A stretch of DNA of 64,000 nucleotides from Shewanella canadensis (GTDB taxonomy: Bacteria; Pseudomonadota; Gammaproteobacteria; Enterobacterales; Shewanellaceae). Under the pieces are notes generated by a model. That model had not been told where the DNA came from. It worked only from the letters and a program-made list of their open reading frames with translations, and did not search any database. Below are positions 54,089 to 62,476 of this stretch, one piece after another. The DNA lies in assembly GCF_003966225.1 (NCBI RefSeq), contig NZ_RXNU01000001.1, positions 62,001-126,000 on the forward strand. The letters run 5' to 3'. The position numbers and the translations under genes were made by a program. Positions within the stretch are counted from its first letter, which is position 1. The number at the start of each line of letters is the position of its first letter.

Positions 54089-55030
54089 TTATGCGACAGT
54101 CATTTGACCAGTGTAAAGAATGAAGTTACGCAGCAGTAAAACGCCCAATAAACTGCAACTAGCTGTAATGGCAACATAAGATAGTTTTCGTTTAGAGGAG
54201 GCTGTCATAAATAAATTGAAGGCGAGCGGTAGTGTTAAGCCTATTACAATGATCCCAGCCCAGAATATCCATCCCCAGAAACCTTCCCCGAGCGCCGTAA
54301 GTGCCGCTGCTTGGCTCTGTCCGCCAGATATAATCAACCCAATGAAGAAGGTGAAAAGCAGAACCAGTTCGAATAAAATGATCGGTATTTCAATATGATG
54401 AATAAAATGAACTTCTTTACTATCAGGGTTTCCCTTGAGGAGTAATCCACCTAACAAGGTTCCCGCAGCCCCTGAAGAAATACCAGAAACAAGAAATAAC
54501 ATAGGTAGTACAGGATTGTTGAGCATAGGAAAAGTGGTCAATGCAGAAAGTAAAAAGCCAGTATAAGCACCTAAAGACAAAGCTAGCATCACTAACAACC
54601 CTGTGATGGTAGGCTCATGCTTATCTAATAAACTTAATATCCTATCAATCAATGGCCAGCGATGGTCACACCAATTGGAGATAGGCTCTTTAAATAAGCA
54701 AGCTAACCATGAAAATAAGGCTACCTGATAAATCATTAGCACTGCAACTCCAACAGACATAATCGAAGTCGGATTGTAAAATACTAAGATTTTCCAGAAA
54801 TCAAATGGCTTAGTTAAATCGAGAACGAGTATGCCAAGACCAGAAAATACGGCTAGTGGTGCAAGTAGGCAAGCTGCTTGAACAAAACTCGATTTGTAAG
54901 CATTCTGACCTAATTTAAAGTGCTTTAGTAATACGGCGAAACAAATAGCTCCGGCCGATATACCTGCTAAAAAAAGGTAGATTGCGATAGGCCAATGCCA
55001 AACAAGGCTATCAAAGTGAAATGGATTCAT
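54089..55030 (-). CDS. NrfD-like membrane quinol dehydrogenase
   Basis: 313 residues, about eight membrane helices, with the 'WHWPIAIYLFLAGISAGAI' opening and 'LDLTKPFDFWKILVFYNPTSIMSVGV'. It should draw electrons from menaquinol for the NrfC-like partner, whose gene overlaps it by four bases. It is clearly related to SirD but distinct. No terminal reductase is encoded next to it. Confidence 0.92.
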   Translation of the reverse strand: MNPFHFDSLVWHWPIAIYLFLAGISAGAICFAVLLKHFKLGQNAYKSSFVQAACLLAPLAVFSGLGILVLDLTKPFDFWKILVFYNPTSIMSVGVAVLMIYQVALFSWLACLFKEPISNWCDHRWPLIDRILSLLDKHEPTITGLLVMLALSLGAYTGFLLSALTTFPMLNNPVLPMLFLVSGISSGAAGTLLGGLLLKGNPDSKEVHFIHHIEIPIILFELVLLFTFFIGLIISGGQSQAAALTALGEGFWGWIFWAGIIVIGLTLPLAFNLFMTASSKRKLSYVAITASCSLLGVLLLRNFILYTGQMTVA

Positions 55031-55716
55031 AGCTTTATCTCCCCACTTTTTGTTGCAATACGGAATAGTTTTGGACGAGTTCCCAGCTCTGTTTTTCTGC
55101 GATAATTTGGTGTCGTTTTTAGAACCTTAACAATTTCAGAATCAGGATCTTTTAGGTTACCAAAGACAAGTGCTTTTGTTGGGCAAGCAGCGACACAAGC
55201 TGGTGACTTTCCTTCTTTAAGACGAGTTTCTTTACAGAAATCACATTTATCAGCGGCTTTGGTAACAGGGTTGATAAATCGGACCTGATATGGACATGCG
55301 GCAATGCAGTACATACACCCAACACATTTCCAACTGTCTACTGAGACAATGCCTGTTTTAGGATCTTTGTACGCAGCCCCTGTTGGGCAGACATTGACAC
55401 AGGGAGTTCCATCACATTGCTGGCATGATTTGCGAGAGAAACTAAAGTACTGATCAGGATACTCACCAAATGGGCCAGTTTTAACAATCTCTAATCTGCT
55501 TACACCTTCGGGGACATTGTTCGTTTCACGACAGGCATCAACACACACTTCGCAACCAATACACTTAGTTTCATCATGAATAAGTGCGTAATTGACCTCG
55601 GCTTCTGTAGTATCTGTTTTAGTATCTGATTGGGCTGCTATAAGCTTTGTTGATCCAACCGCGCCGACCGCTGTAGCACAAGCACATTTTAAAAAGAGTC
55701 TTCTTTTATTTTCCAT
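55027..55716 (-). CDS. NrfC-like Tat-exported [4Fe-4S] protein
   Basis: 229 residues. Twin-arginine start 'KRRLFLKCACATAVGAVGS'. Cluster motifs CIGCEVCVDACRETNN, CQQCDGTPCVNVCPTGAAY, CVGCMYCIAACPYQVRF and CDFC...PACVAACPTKALVFGN fit four [4Fe-4S] clusters. It lacks the extra Cys insert of SirC. It passes electrons from the NrfD-like protein to the pentaheme protein encoded upstream. Confidence 0.93.
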   Translation of the reverse strand: MENKRRLFLKCACATAVGAVGSTKLIAAQSDTKTDTTEAEVNYALIHDETKCIGCEVCVDACRETNNVPEGVSRLEIVKTGPFGEYPDQYFSFSRKSCQQCDGTPCVNVCPTGAAYKDPKTGIVSVDSWKCVGCMYCIAACPYQVRFINPVTKAADKCDFCKETRLKEGKSPACVAACPTKALVFGNLKDPDSEIVKVLKTTPNYRRKTELGTRPKLFRIATKSGEIKL

Positions 55717-55728
55717 ATATCCCCCTGG

Positions 55729-56199
55729 TTATCGGCTTTCATGGCAGTTAACGCATAGCTGACGGCGCTCACCTGTTGAAATTGCAATAACTGGATCTGT
55801 TTCGGTGTGTAATTGATGGCACTTAGCACAATTAACTTTGTTTGAGTGAACTGCATGAGTCCAATCAACTTCGATTAAATCATCGGAGTTATGACATGTA
55901 GTGCAAACTGCGGTTTGCTCTTCAGCGGTGTTGAGTGAATCGTCACTAAATTTGATTAGGCTTGATTTTTTCCTTGGGTGACCTTCTTTTTCTCTGTGGC
56001 AGTTTTGGCAACGTAACTCTAATGAGTTGCTAGAATGAATGCCGAACATTTTTCCATTTTTCTTATGACACATGATACATTGCTTGTTGATGTTTATTGT
56101 TAACTCAAGCGTATTAGCATAAGAAATAGAAAATGGTGTTGAAATAAATGTAGTCAAAGTCAGTATAGAGAGGGTGAAAATTTTTTTAAAACTAGACAT
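55729..56199 (-). CDS. NrfB-like pentaheme cytochrome c
   Basis: 156 residues with a signal peptide (about 29 residues) and five CXXCH sites: CIMCH, CQNCH, CTTCH, CAKCH, CVNCH. The spacing and length match NrfB, the periplasmic electron donor to NrfA in enterobacteria. It sits 12 bases before the NrfC-like gene, so the order is NrfB-NrfC-NrfD, the classical module but without nrfA. Confidence 0.9.
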   Translation of the reverse strand: MSSFKKIFTLSILTLTTFISTPFSISYANTLELTININKQCIMCHKKNGKMFGIHSSNSLELRCQNCHREKEGHPRKKSSLIKFSDDSLNTAEEQTAVCTTCHNSDDLIEVDWTHAVHSNKVNCAKCHQLHTETDPVIAISTGERRQLCVNCHESR

Positions 56200-56281
56200 A
56201 ATAAGATCTCATTGCATGAGTTGGCTATTTAAAAACATTAAATAACAGTACTAAATCAATGGTGTTTAGTACTGCTTAATA

Positions 56282-56776
56282 TCAGGCAACCAACAACTCT
56301 CTTACTAATAAGTCATCACATTGCTTGTTATCCGATATGTGGATAACATTCACACCAACTTTAGCTAGAGATGAATCTATAAAGTCACTATTTTCCGGTG
56401 TGTTATGTTCAGGATTTGTAATGACCAGTTTTACTGATGATTGTTCGTCAAGTATTACATAATCCAACTGACAATTTTTAATGTTTTCATAAGTATGATG
56501 ATTGTTGTCACTTTTTACATCGAGAATGCTACCCAAAGATGCCCCGTATAACACATTGTACTTACCTCTTGCTATTTCATTTAGCCTTGCTGTAAGTCCT
56601 GAAAACTTCGCTTTTGTTTTCTCCGGAGTTAATTCAATGATTACCCCTTCAGTTTGTATTTTTTCAGATTTGAAAAATTTAATGCATGTCATTGCAAATA
56701 CAATGGTGACAGATGGGACAACTAGAAATAGTACAAAGTACATGAAAGCATAGTTAAGTATTACTGTTGCGTTCAT
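56282..56776 (-). CDS. Membrane-anchored DUF2726-like protein
   Basis: Start ATG 56776, eight bases after GGAGG. One membrane helix (about residues 7-30), then a soluble part with 'LNEIARGKYNVLYGASLGSILDVK' and 'CQLDYVILDEQSSVKLVITN...NSDFIDSSLAKVGVNVIHIS', which follows the DUF2726 pattern (nuclease-related fold, 'LDFVLCD...L..IELD'), in weakened form: the acidic catalytic-type residues are partly replaced. It heads the NrfBCD-like operon. Function unknown. Confidence 0.6.
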   Translation of the reverse strand: MNATVILNYAFMYFVLFLVVPSVTIVFAMTCIKFFKSEKIQTEGVIIELTPEKTKAKFSGLTARLNEIARGKYNVLYGASLGSILDVKSDNNHHTYENIKNCQLDYVILDEQSSVKLVITNPEHNTPENSDFIDSSLAKVGVNVIHISDNKQCDDLLVRELLVA

Positions 56777-56850
56777 AATGTAAACCTCCAAATTAAAGTG
56801 TGGTTGCTTGTTTAGCGAGTGGATTATTCACTTCGTTTCAATTGTTCACA

Positions 56851-56864
56851 TTGATTTAGATCAA
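56851..56864 (-). promoter_or_regulatory. FNR (EtrA) box of the NrfBCD-like operon
   Basis: TTGATTTAGATCAA matches the FNR consensus TTGATNNNNATCAA exactly. On the minus strand AATAAT lies at 56828-56823; if the box is centred at -41.5, this hexamer falls at -12 to -7, the class II layout. The first gene starts about 40 bases after the predicted transcript start. Confidence 0.85.
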
Positions 56865-57258
56865 TGTTGCCATTTTGAAGAAGGGTGGAGACTGTTATCT
56901 GTAGTGCCTGACATATTTGTAAAATACGTATTTTACAAATGCACGGCCTGCAAATACTTAATGTAAATATTGAATTACTGTTGTTTCAAGGAGTGGAAAT
57001 CTTAAGGTTACATTAAGTGATATGATGGTGAATTGATTCCAATATATTGCGACTTTATATCTATCTGTATGTTTTGTCAGTATTAATTGCGTTTGAAGAT
57101 CAGTGTTGATAACAGGTTAATGCTATATGTAAATAAATGCTATGCATATTTCGAGAATCTTGTTGATGTGATTGGATCGTTGTTTTGTTATATTTTTTAA
57201 GAAAGTAATTTTAAATAGATGTAATATGGAATTGTTATTTTCTATTGCTGGGCACCTT
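56865..57258. other. Intergenic region upstream of LysR 2
   Basis: About 390 AT-rich bases. AAATACGTATTTTACAAAT near 56920 forms the palindrome AAATACGTATTT (56921-56932), a possible operator. No gene seen. Confidence 0.45.
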
Positions 57259-58224
57259 ATGAATAGTATTTCCTTTAGCAACCTGGATTTGTTAAGTATA
57301 AACATTCTTGTCAATCTTTATGAAAAGAAGTCTGTTACAAAGGTTTCTATCAAACTAAATATTTCGGCTCCTAAGGTAAGTAGATGTCTTAAACATACTC
57401 GAGAGGTGTTAGGTAATGAGCTTTTTATTAGGAAAAAGCACGGGTTAATCCCCAATGAATTTGCTGATAAGGTTTACCCGGTAGCAAAGAAAATTTTAGT
57501 ATGCTGCTCAGAACTGCAAAAGATTAACTGCGGAGTAACAAATGATGATCTTTATCACTTTGAGATTTCCGCTCCTGACATTATCTCATTTCCCTTCCCA
57601 AAGTTGCTCTTGTCTATGATTCATAGTGAAAAGGAAAATATAAGCTTCAATATCTCTCAATGGGGACGTTCTTCTATAGATGACGTGATATCCGGAAAAA
57701 CAGATTTTGGAATATGCAGTAGTGATAGTGATGATGTGGTTGGTTCTTTTGATAAAAATTTGATATCGATTCCACTTGCTAAGCTTGAATCTCTATACTT
57801 GATTTGTGATCATAATCATCCATTGTTAAAGAAAAATATCAATCTTAATTCAATTGCAAACTACCCATACGTTGAGTGTAATATTGGCTCTCTAGTTCAG
57901 AGTCGGAGCAAATTTCAGGAATACTGTATACAAAATGCTATGGAATTAGATGTAGAGGTTGAAGTGTGTGGGGCATATAGTTTATTTGATTGCCTGCGTG
58001 AAAGAAATGCCGTAACACTACTACCGTTTAGTTCTATTTATAATGTAATTAATAGTATGCCAGATTTTCATGCTTGCAGACTATCGAAAGTAGAGGTAGA
58101 GCATTTTTATACTAACTTAAGCATTCCAACACTTTACCTCGTGTATAATAGAAATAATCAAAAGCCAAATCTGCCATGGTTAGTCGATGCCATTAAATCT
58201 TTAGTTAATTCCACTTTGAATTAA
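57259..58224 (+). CDS. LysR-family regulator 2
   Basis: About 321 residues from the ATG at 57259; earlier starts (57172, 57226) add sequence before the DNA-binding domain and lack ribosome sites. HTH: 'LSINILVNLYEKKSVTKVSIKLNISAPKVSRCLKHTREVLGNELFIRKKHGLIPNEFADKVYPVAKK'. The effector domain follows. It is divergent from the FNR-controlled operon and is the likely pathway-specific regulator. Its AT-rich codons differ from neighbours such as the nitrilase. Confidence 0.85.
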   Translation: MNSISFSNLDLLSINILVNLYEKKSVTKVSIKLNISAPKVSRCLKHTREVLGNELFIRKKHGLIPNEFADKVYPVAKKILVCCSELQKINCGVTNDDLYHFEISAPDIISFPFPKLLLSMIHSEKENISFNISQWGRSSIDDVISGKTDFGICSSDSDDVVGSFDKNLISIPLAKLESLYLICDHNHPLLKKNINLNSIANYPYVECNIGSLVQSRSKFQEYCIQNAMELDVEVEVCGAYSLFDCLRERNAVTLLPFSSIYNVINSMPDFHACRLSKVEVEHFYTNLSIPTLYLVYNRNNQKPNLPWLVDAIKSLVNSTLN

Positions 58225-58388
58225 CGGTAGAAATGGTTTCTGTTTACTAAGATTAAGTCTCTAGTGTGTTAATCACTATGCTCAATGAAAACGGGAGCCC
58301 GGTCGTCGGGCATATAGATGTCAATATTAGATTTTATATTCACCAGCTGATATGTGAAAATGAGCTGACAGGTGAAACGCCTCAGTGG

Positions 58389-58865
58389 CTAACAGCCTCT
58401 TCTTTTCCAGAATGATGCAATCTTCTCTGCGTCATCATCCATTTGAATACTCTTATTTGTTTGCCGTGGAAGCTCATCGTTCAGATGTACTCTGAAGGTC
58501 TTCTCGGCAATGACTTTCCCTTTCAGTTCTAGCGTCATGCGCCACTTGCCGACCTTGTTGTGCTCCGGTGCCCAAATGGTATCGCCTAGGTAGAATTTCC
58601 AGTCATTCTCTTTGACGTAAACCTCACCGTCGAATGGTGGCCTGGTATTACCGTTTTCATCGGGGATATCTGGATGGTAGATGCAATATCTGAGTTTCTG
58701 ATTTTTGGCTTTTTTGATCTGCGCGATAAAACCAAACTCAATGTCTATCTCGGCGGGAACATGAACCGTAGCTTTTGTTAATCTTGGCAGATTGTCACTT
58801 TGCTCGTTCCACTTGGTGAAAATCCCGCTATGGATAATGTTAACGTCAGGTTTGAGTTTGGACAT
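58389..58865 (-). CDS. DUF3859 family protein
   Basis: About 158 residues. 'VNIIHSGIFTKW', 'IDIEFGFIAQIKKAKNQKLRYCIYHPDIP', 'FYLGDTIWAPEHNKVGKWRMTLELKGKVIAEKTFRVH' follows the DUF3859 pattern (IVxyGIY, FGF, hPxm, xPGxW, ekxF.V). Function unknown; no signal peptide. The Met at 58865 matches the family start; 58892 is possible. Confidence 0.75.
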   Translation of the reverse strand: MSKLKPDVNIIHSGIFTKWNEQSDNLPRLTKATVHVPAEIDIEFGFIAQIKKAKNQKLRYCIYHPDIPDENGNTRPPFDGEVYVKENDWKFYLGDTIWAPEHNKVGKWRMTLELKGKVIAEKTFRVHLNDELPRQTNKSIQMDDDAEKIASFWKRRGC

Positions 58866-58971
58866 AGTAAGCAGCTTTTGAATTGATAGCATGCTAGTTT
58901 AGCAAAATGACTGGAAAAGTACTTGAGCTAATATCAATTGGCATGAGTAGATAAAAGTAATCGAGAGAATA

Positions 58972-59142
58972 ATGACTAAGAAAACCGTAAAGTTTGAGTA
59001 TGAAAAAGAGACCAAGAATAGTGTGCGATATCAAGAGGTCCCAGAATCCGGCCAGGCGCCCATAATGGGCACCATTTACGTACAAAAGTGGTTTGCCGGT
59101 GATACCAAGCGGTTTGAGATAACCATTGAAAAGCAAGATTAA
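58972..59142 (+). CDS. Small conserved-type protein of 56 residues
   Basis: ATG at 58972 with GAGAG close upstream. The protein has a coherent charged composition: 'KKTVKFEYEKETKNSVRYQEV' and 'GTIYVQKWFAGDTKRFEITIE'. This matches in style a group of short cytosolic bacterial proteins ('FekeTKNtvrYqE...iGtlYvqK') whose role is unknown. It lies alone between two minus-strand genes. The opposite-strand frame at the same place looks like a shadow. Confidence 0.65.
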   Translation: MTKKTVKFEYEKETKNSVRYQEVPESGQAPIMGTIYVQKWFAGDTKRFEITIEKQD

Positions 59143-59152
59143 TCGCTTACCT

Positions 59153-60256
59153 TTAGCGAGTCCTGCGCTGTGCATTGGTTACTTCGCTGAGTAGGCGGTC
59201 TATAGAGTGAACGACGCCCTCACTGGCATCCTCCATAGCTTCAACGTGTTTAATCAATGCATGTTGATCACCATCCATACCCGCTTTAATCGCATTACGC
59301 CCGGAGTCATGAACCAGCTGATGAGGCGGATTTAAGCCATTAAAGCTTGCCAGATGGCTGTACTGCTCGGCTCCGGCGCCTTCGAAGTACCACTGACCTA
59401 AACGGCATTCGGTATGCTTATTCACTTGGGCTTGATAGTCCCGCTCTTGCAGATGGCTATAGACGTTATTTTTCCATACCGCATGGTCTAGTTTGACGGT
59501 ATCGAGGAACGAGCGCGCAGTCGCTAAGTGGATAACTTTTTGCATATGTTGAGATTTGGAGAGTACTTCATTGACGACGACGCCTATCTGTTCAGACGAT
59601 GCCGATATATCAGCCGCATACAATTGGTTTTCACTAATTGATGTTTTTATCTCATGGGTTTGGTTTAAGACTCGATTGACTAAACTCTCTATCTTGTCAC
59701 TGGCCTCGTGGGCTTTCCCTGCTAGGGTGCGAACCTCATCGGCAACCACGGCAAAGCCTCGCCCGGCTTCGCCGGCACGTGCAGCCTCAATGGCCGCATT
59801 AAGTGCAAGTAGGTTAGTCTGTGATGAAATTTCCTGAATCGAGACGATAAGCTGGCCTATCGATTTAGCAGTCTCATCTAAGGCAGACGCTGAGTTCATC
59901 GTGTTATTGGTTTGTTCACTGATTTTTTGAGCGCGGGTTTCAAGCTGGCCGAGTGCAGTATGAGTCTGTGAGAACATCTCATCGAGTTGCTTGAGCTCTT
60001 CATTTTCATGGATCAGCTCTTCCGCACTATTGGCGAGTCCTGTGCGAATGGTTTCCAACATTCTTCCGCCCCTAAGGTTGCTCGTTATCAGGGTGGCATC
60101 GAGTTGTTGCTCTTGCTGTATGTTATTCTGCTCAAGATCCTTTCTTTTTAACTCTTCAACAAGCTCCTTAATTTCCGTTTCATGCCGCTCCTTTAATTCT
60201 TGAAGTTGCTGTTTTAGAATTGCATTTTCTTTTTTTAGTCCGTTATTGAATAGCAT
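59153..60256 (-). CDS. Soluble methyl-accepting chemoreceptor with a C-terminal CZB zinc domain
   Basis: About 367 residues without membrane segments. Start at 60256 (AAGG upstream). An N-terminal coiled coil (to about residue 75) leads to the receptor signalling hairpin '[37 protein letters not shown]'. Residues about 255-320 form a CZB domain: His in 'KLDHAVWK', Cys in 'ECRLGQWY', His in 'PPHQLVH'. CZB domains bind zinc and sense oxidants such as hypochlorite or zinc itself. It should signal to CheA from the cytoplasm. Confidence 0.92.
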   Translation of the reverse strand: MLFNNGLKKENAILKQQLQELKERHETEIKELVEELKRKDLEQNNIQQEQQLDATLITSNLRGGRMLETIRTGLANSAEELIHENEELKQLDEMFSQTHTALGQLETRAQKISEQTNNTMNSASALDETAKSIGQLIVSIQEISSQTNLLALNAAIEAARAGEAGRGFAVVADEVRTLAGKAHEASDKIESLVNRVLNQTHEIKTSISENQLYAADISASSEQIGVVVNEVLSKSQHMQKVIHLATARSFLDTVKLDHAVWKNNVYSHLQERDYQAQVNKHTECRLGQWYFEGAGAEQYSHLASFNGLNPPHQLVHDSGRNAIKAGMDGDQHALIKHVEAMEDASEGVVHSIDRLLSEVTNAQRRTR

Positions 60257-60576
60257 CCTTAACCCCACTAATAGATAGCTGCTGACAGTATGACACATGG
60301 TGGATTTTTTACTTAACCGCTAACAGGCCATTAACATAATGTGGATCAATCATTTCTGGATTAACCATTCCTGAATGAGTCACGGATTTAAACTTGGGAT
60401 AAAAAACTGGGCCTATATCTGACCGGGAGCGTTATCAGTACTCGCTAAATTCTGGCTTTCTATTACAGTTCAACTAGCTTTAAGAGAGGTTGTATTTTCT
60501 AAGCTTTGAGACTACTCGAACATGGGATAAAAGCACGCAGAGTAGTGAAATCATCTGAATGAAGAAGGTTGTGACT
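60257..60576. other. Divergent region between chemoreceptor and nitrilase
   Basis: About 320 bases with no gene or clear operator seen. Confidence 0.45.
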
Positions 60577-61512
60577 ATGTCTAAGATCGCCATAGTTCAA
60601 GAGTCTCCGATATTGCTGGACCGTGATGCCACCATCGAAAAAGCGGTGACATTGATTGAAGATGCTGCATCAGCGGGCGCCGAGTTAGTGGTATTTTCCG
60701 AGGCGTTTATCGCCGGATATCCTGCTTGGATCTGGCGCCTACGCCCCGGTGGAGATTGGGGGACCAGTGAAGCCCTGCATGCTAGATTACTCGACAGTGC
60801 CGTCGATATCGAGGCCGGTGGGCTCGAACCGCTTTGTTGTGCCGCACGGGCTAATCAGGTCACGGTTATTTGCGGCATGAACGAACGTGATGGACTACAG
60901 AGTCGGGCGACCTTATATAATACCGTGGTGATTATTGGCAGTGGTGGCCAGATACTCAATCGCCATCGAAAGCTGATGCCTACTAATCCTGAACGTATGG
61001 TATGGGGATTTGGAGATGGTTCCAGCCTGAAAGTAGTCGACTCTCCCGTTGGCAGGATTTCGACTCTGCTATGCTGGGAAAACTACATGCCTCTGGCTAG
61101 GTATACTCTCTATTCCCAGGGAGTTGAAATCTATGTCGCGCCCACTTATGACAGCGGTGACGGCTGGATAGGCACGATGCAGCATATTGCGAGAGAGGGA
61201 CGTTGCTGGGTTATATGCAGTGGGGTCGTCCTTGAGCATAGCGATCTACCCGATGACTTTCCCGATAAAGACAAACTCTACCCGGATAGTGATGAATGGA
61301 TTAACCCGGGTGACTCAGTCGTGGTCGCTCCGGGTGGAGAGATAGTTGCGGGGCCTATGAGAAAAGAGAAGGGCATACTGTACGCCGAAGTCGACTCCAA
61401 GGCGGTCGCCATATCCAAGAGGGCTTTGGATGTGGCGGGGCATTATTCCAGACCCGATATATTTACACTCGAGGTGAATACTCAGATTCAGAACTCAATT
61501 AAGTTTAAATAG
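60577..61512 (+). CDS. Nitrilase
   Basis: 311 residues from ATG 60577 (GAAGG eight bases upstream; ATG 60559 has none). The catalytic triad is visible: Glu42 in 'FSEAFIAGYP', Lys132 in 'NRHRKLMPT', Cys166 in 'LLCWENYMPLARY'. The 'CWENYMPL' signature marks true nitrilases (nitrile to carboxylic acid plus ammonia) rather than amidases. The 'PTYDSGDGWIGTMQHIAREGRCWV' block is also typical. Substrate unknown. It converges with a LuxR-type regulator. Confidence 0.92.
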   Translation: MSKIAIVQESPILLDRDATIEKAVTLIEDAASAGAELVVFSEAFIAGYPAWIWRLRPGGDWGTSEALHARLLDSAVDIEAGGLEPLCCAARANQVTVICGMNERDGLQSRATLYNTVVIIGSGGQILNRHRKLMPTNPERMVWGFGDGSSLKVVDSPVGRISTLLCWENYMPLARYTLYSQGVEIYVAPTYDSGDGWIGTMQHIAREGRCWVICSGVVLEHSDLPDDFPDKDKLYPDSDEWINPGDSVVVAPGGEIVAGPMRKEKGILYAEVDSKAVAISKRALDVAGHYSRPDIFTLEVNTQIQNSIKFK

Positions 61513-61616
61513 TTTATCCAGAAAACTCCCGAGTGAGCGCGTCAGATGCGAGAGAGCAGAGTCGTTACCTCGGGTTCTATCTCATGGCTATCGGCTTAGC
61601 GCTGCAAAACAGGTAA

Positions 61617-62420
61617 CTACAATAATCCACTCTGATAAGCCTTACTGACCAAGTTTGTCCGGTTCTTGGCCGTTAGAATTAATCTTGCTCTATCGAGGTG
61701 ATAGTTGACACCACGTTCGCTCATATAGAGTTGTTTACCTACCTCTTCACTGGAACATCCCTGAGCGACTAATGAGAGTATCTCTACGCAGGTAGGGGAT
61801 AATACTCTGAAGTTCGAGATGGGGTTAATGGTCTTAAATGCTAAGGTATTAAATGTTTCGGCAAATTCCCTGAGAAGCGTCTCCAATTCATCTGGTGTCG
61901 ATGAGATGTTATCGATAACTTCTTCCCGGTCATTACATGAAAAGAGGTTACAGATCCCTATCCAGCCTTTTTTATCTTTTACCGGGTGATAAAAGCTAAT
62001 TCTGGTCCGTATTTGGTATAGGTTTAGTAGCTGCTCGAAGCTCCGTTTTCGTCGCACCGGCATGGTGTTTTCCGGCCATATATAGGGGTTATGCTTTTTC
62101 CGGATTGAGGGGCCTGAGAGTTGGTAGCCCTCATCATTTCTGGCAAAACGATGTAGAAACTCCTCGCGGAACTTTAAGATTTCCGGATCTGAGGCGACGG
62201 CAAAGCGCATCTTCTTCAGATCGATCATTTTAGCTATGTGAAGTTCTTCGTTACCGTCGCTGTTTAGAATATTGGCTTGCTCATCCGGAACAATACAAAC
62301 ATTGGATAGTTCATCCGGAATAATGCAATAGTAAAACCGTTTAATACCGAAGGGTGCCAGTTTTTCGAGAAAGCTCTCGATGATCCTGTTACAGACCATT
62401 CCACTCTGTTGCGCAGACAT
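61617..62420 (-). CDS. LuxR-type HTH regulator
   Basis: 267 residues. The C-terminal GerE/LuxR helix-turn-helix is clear ('LSPTCVEILSLVAQGCSSEEVGKQLYMSERGVNYHLDRARLIL', ending 'NRTNLVSKAYQSGLL'). The N-terminal 190 residues have the size and general pattern of an autoinducer-binding domain ('RTRISFYHPVKDKKGWIGICNLF'), although no luxI is present. It follows the tetraheme gene after 56 bases on the same strand and so may control it. Confidence 0.85.
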   Translation of the reverse strand: MSAQQSGMVCNRIIESFLEKLAPFGIKRFYYCIIPDELSNVCIVPDEQANILNSDGNEELHIAKMIDLKKMRFAVASDPEILKFREEFLHRFARNDEGYQLSGPSIRKKHNPYIWPENTMPVRRKRSFEQLLNLYQIRTRISFYHPVKDKKGWIGICNLFSCNDREEVIDNISSTPDELETLLREFAETFNTLAFKTINPISNFRVLSPTCVEILSLVAQGCSSEEVGKQLYMSERGVNYHLDRARLILTAKNRTNLVSKAYQSGLL

Positions 62421-62476
62421 AATGACTCCCCGACTATCTAGAGGAAGGGGTTACCTTCCTCTGATTTATAAATGAA

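Noticed and set aside
53776..56199. Complete nrf nitrite reductase operon
   Set aside because: NrfB-, NrfC- and NrfD-like genes are present but no pentahaem NrfA catalytic subunit with CXXCK.
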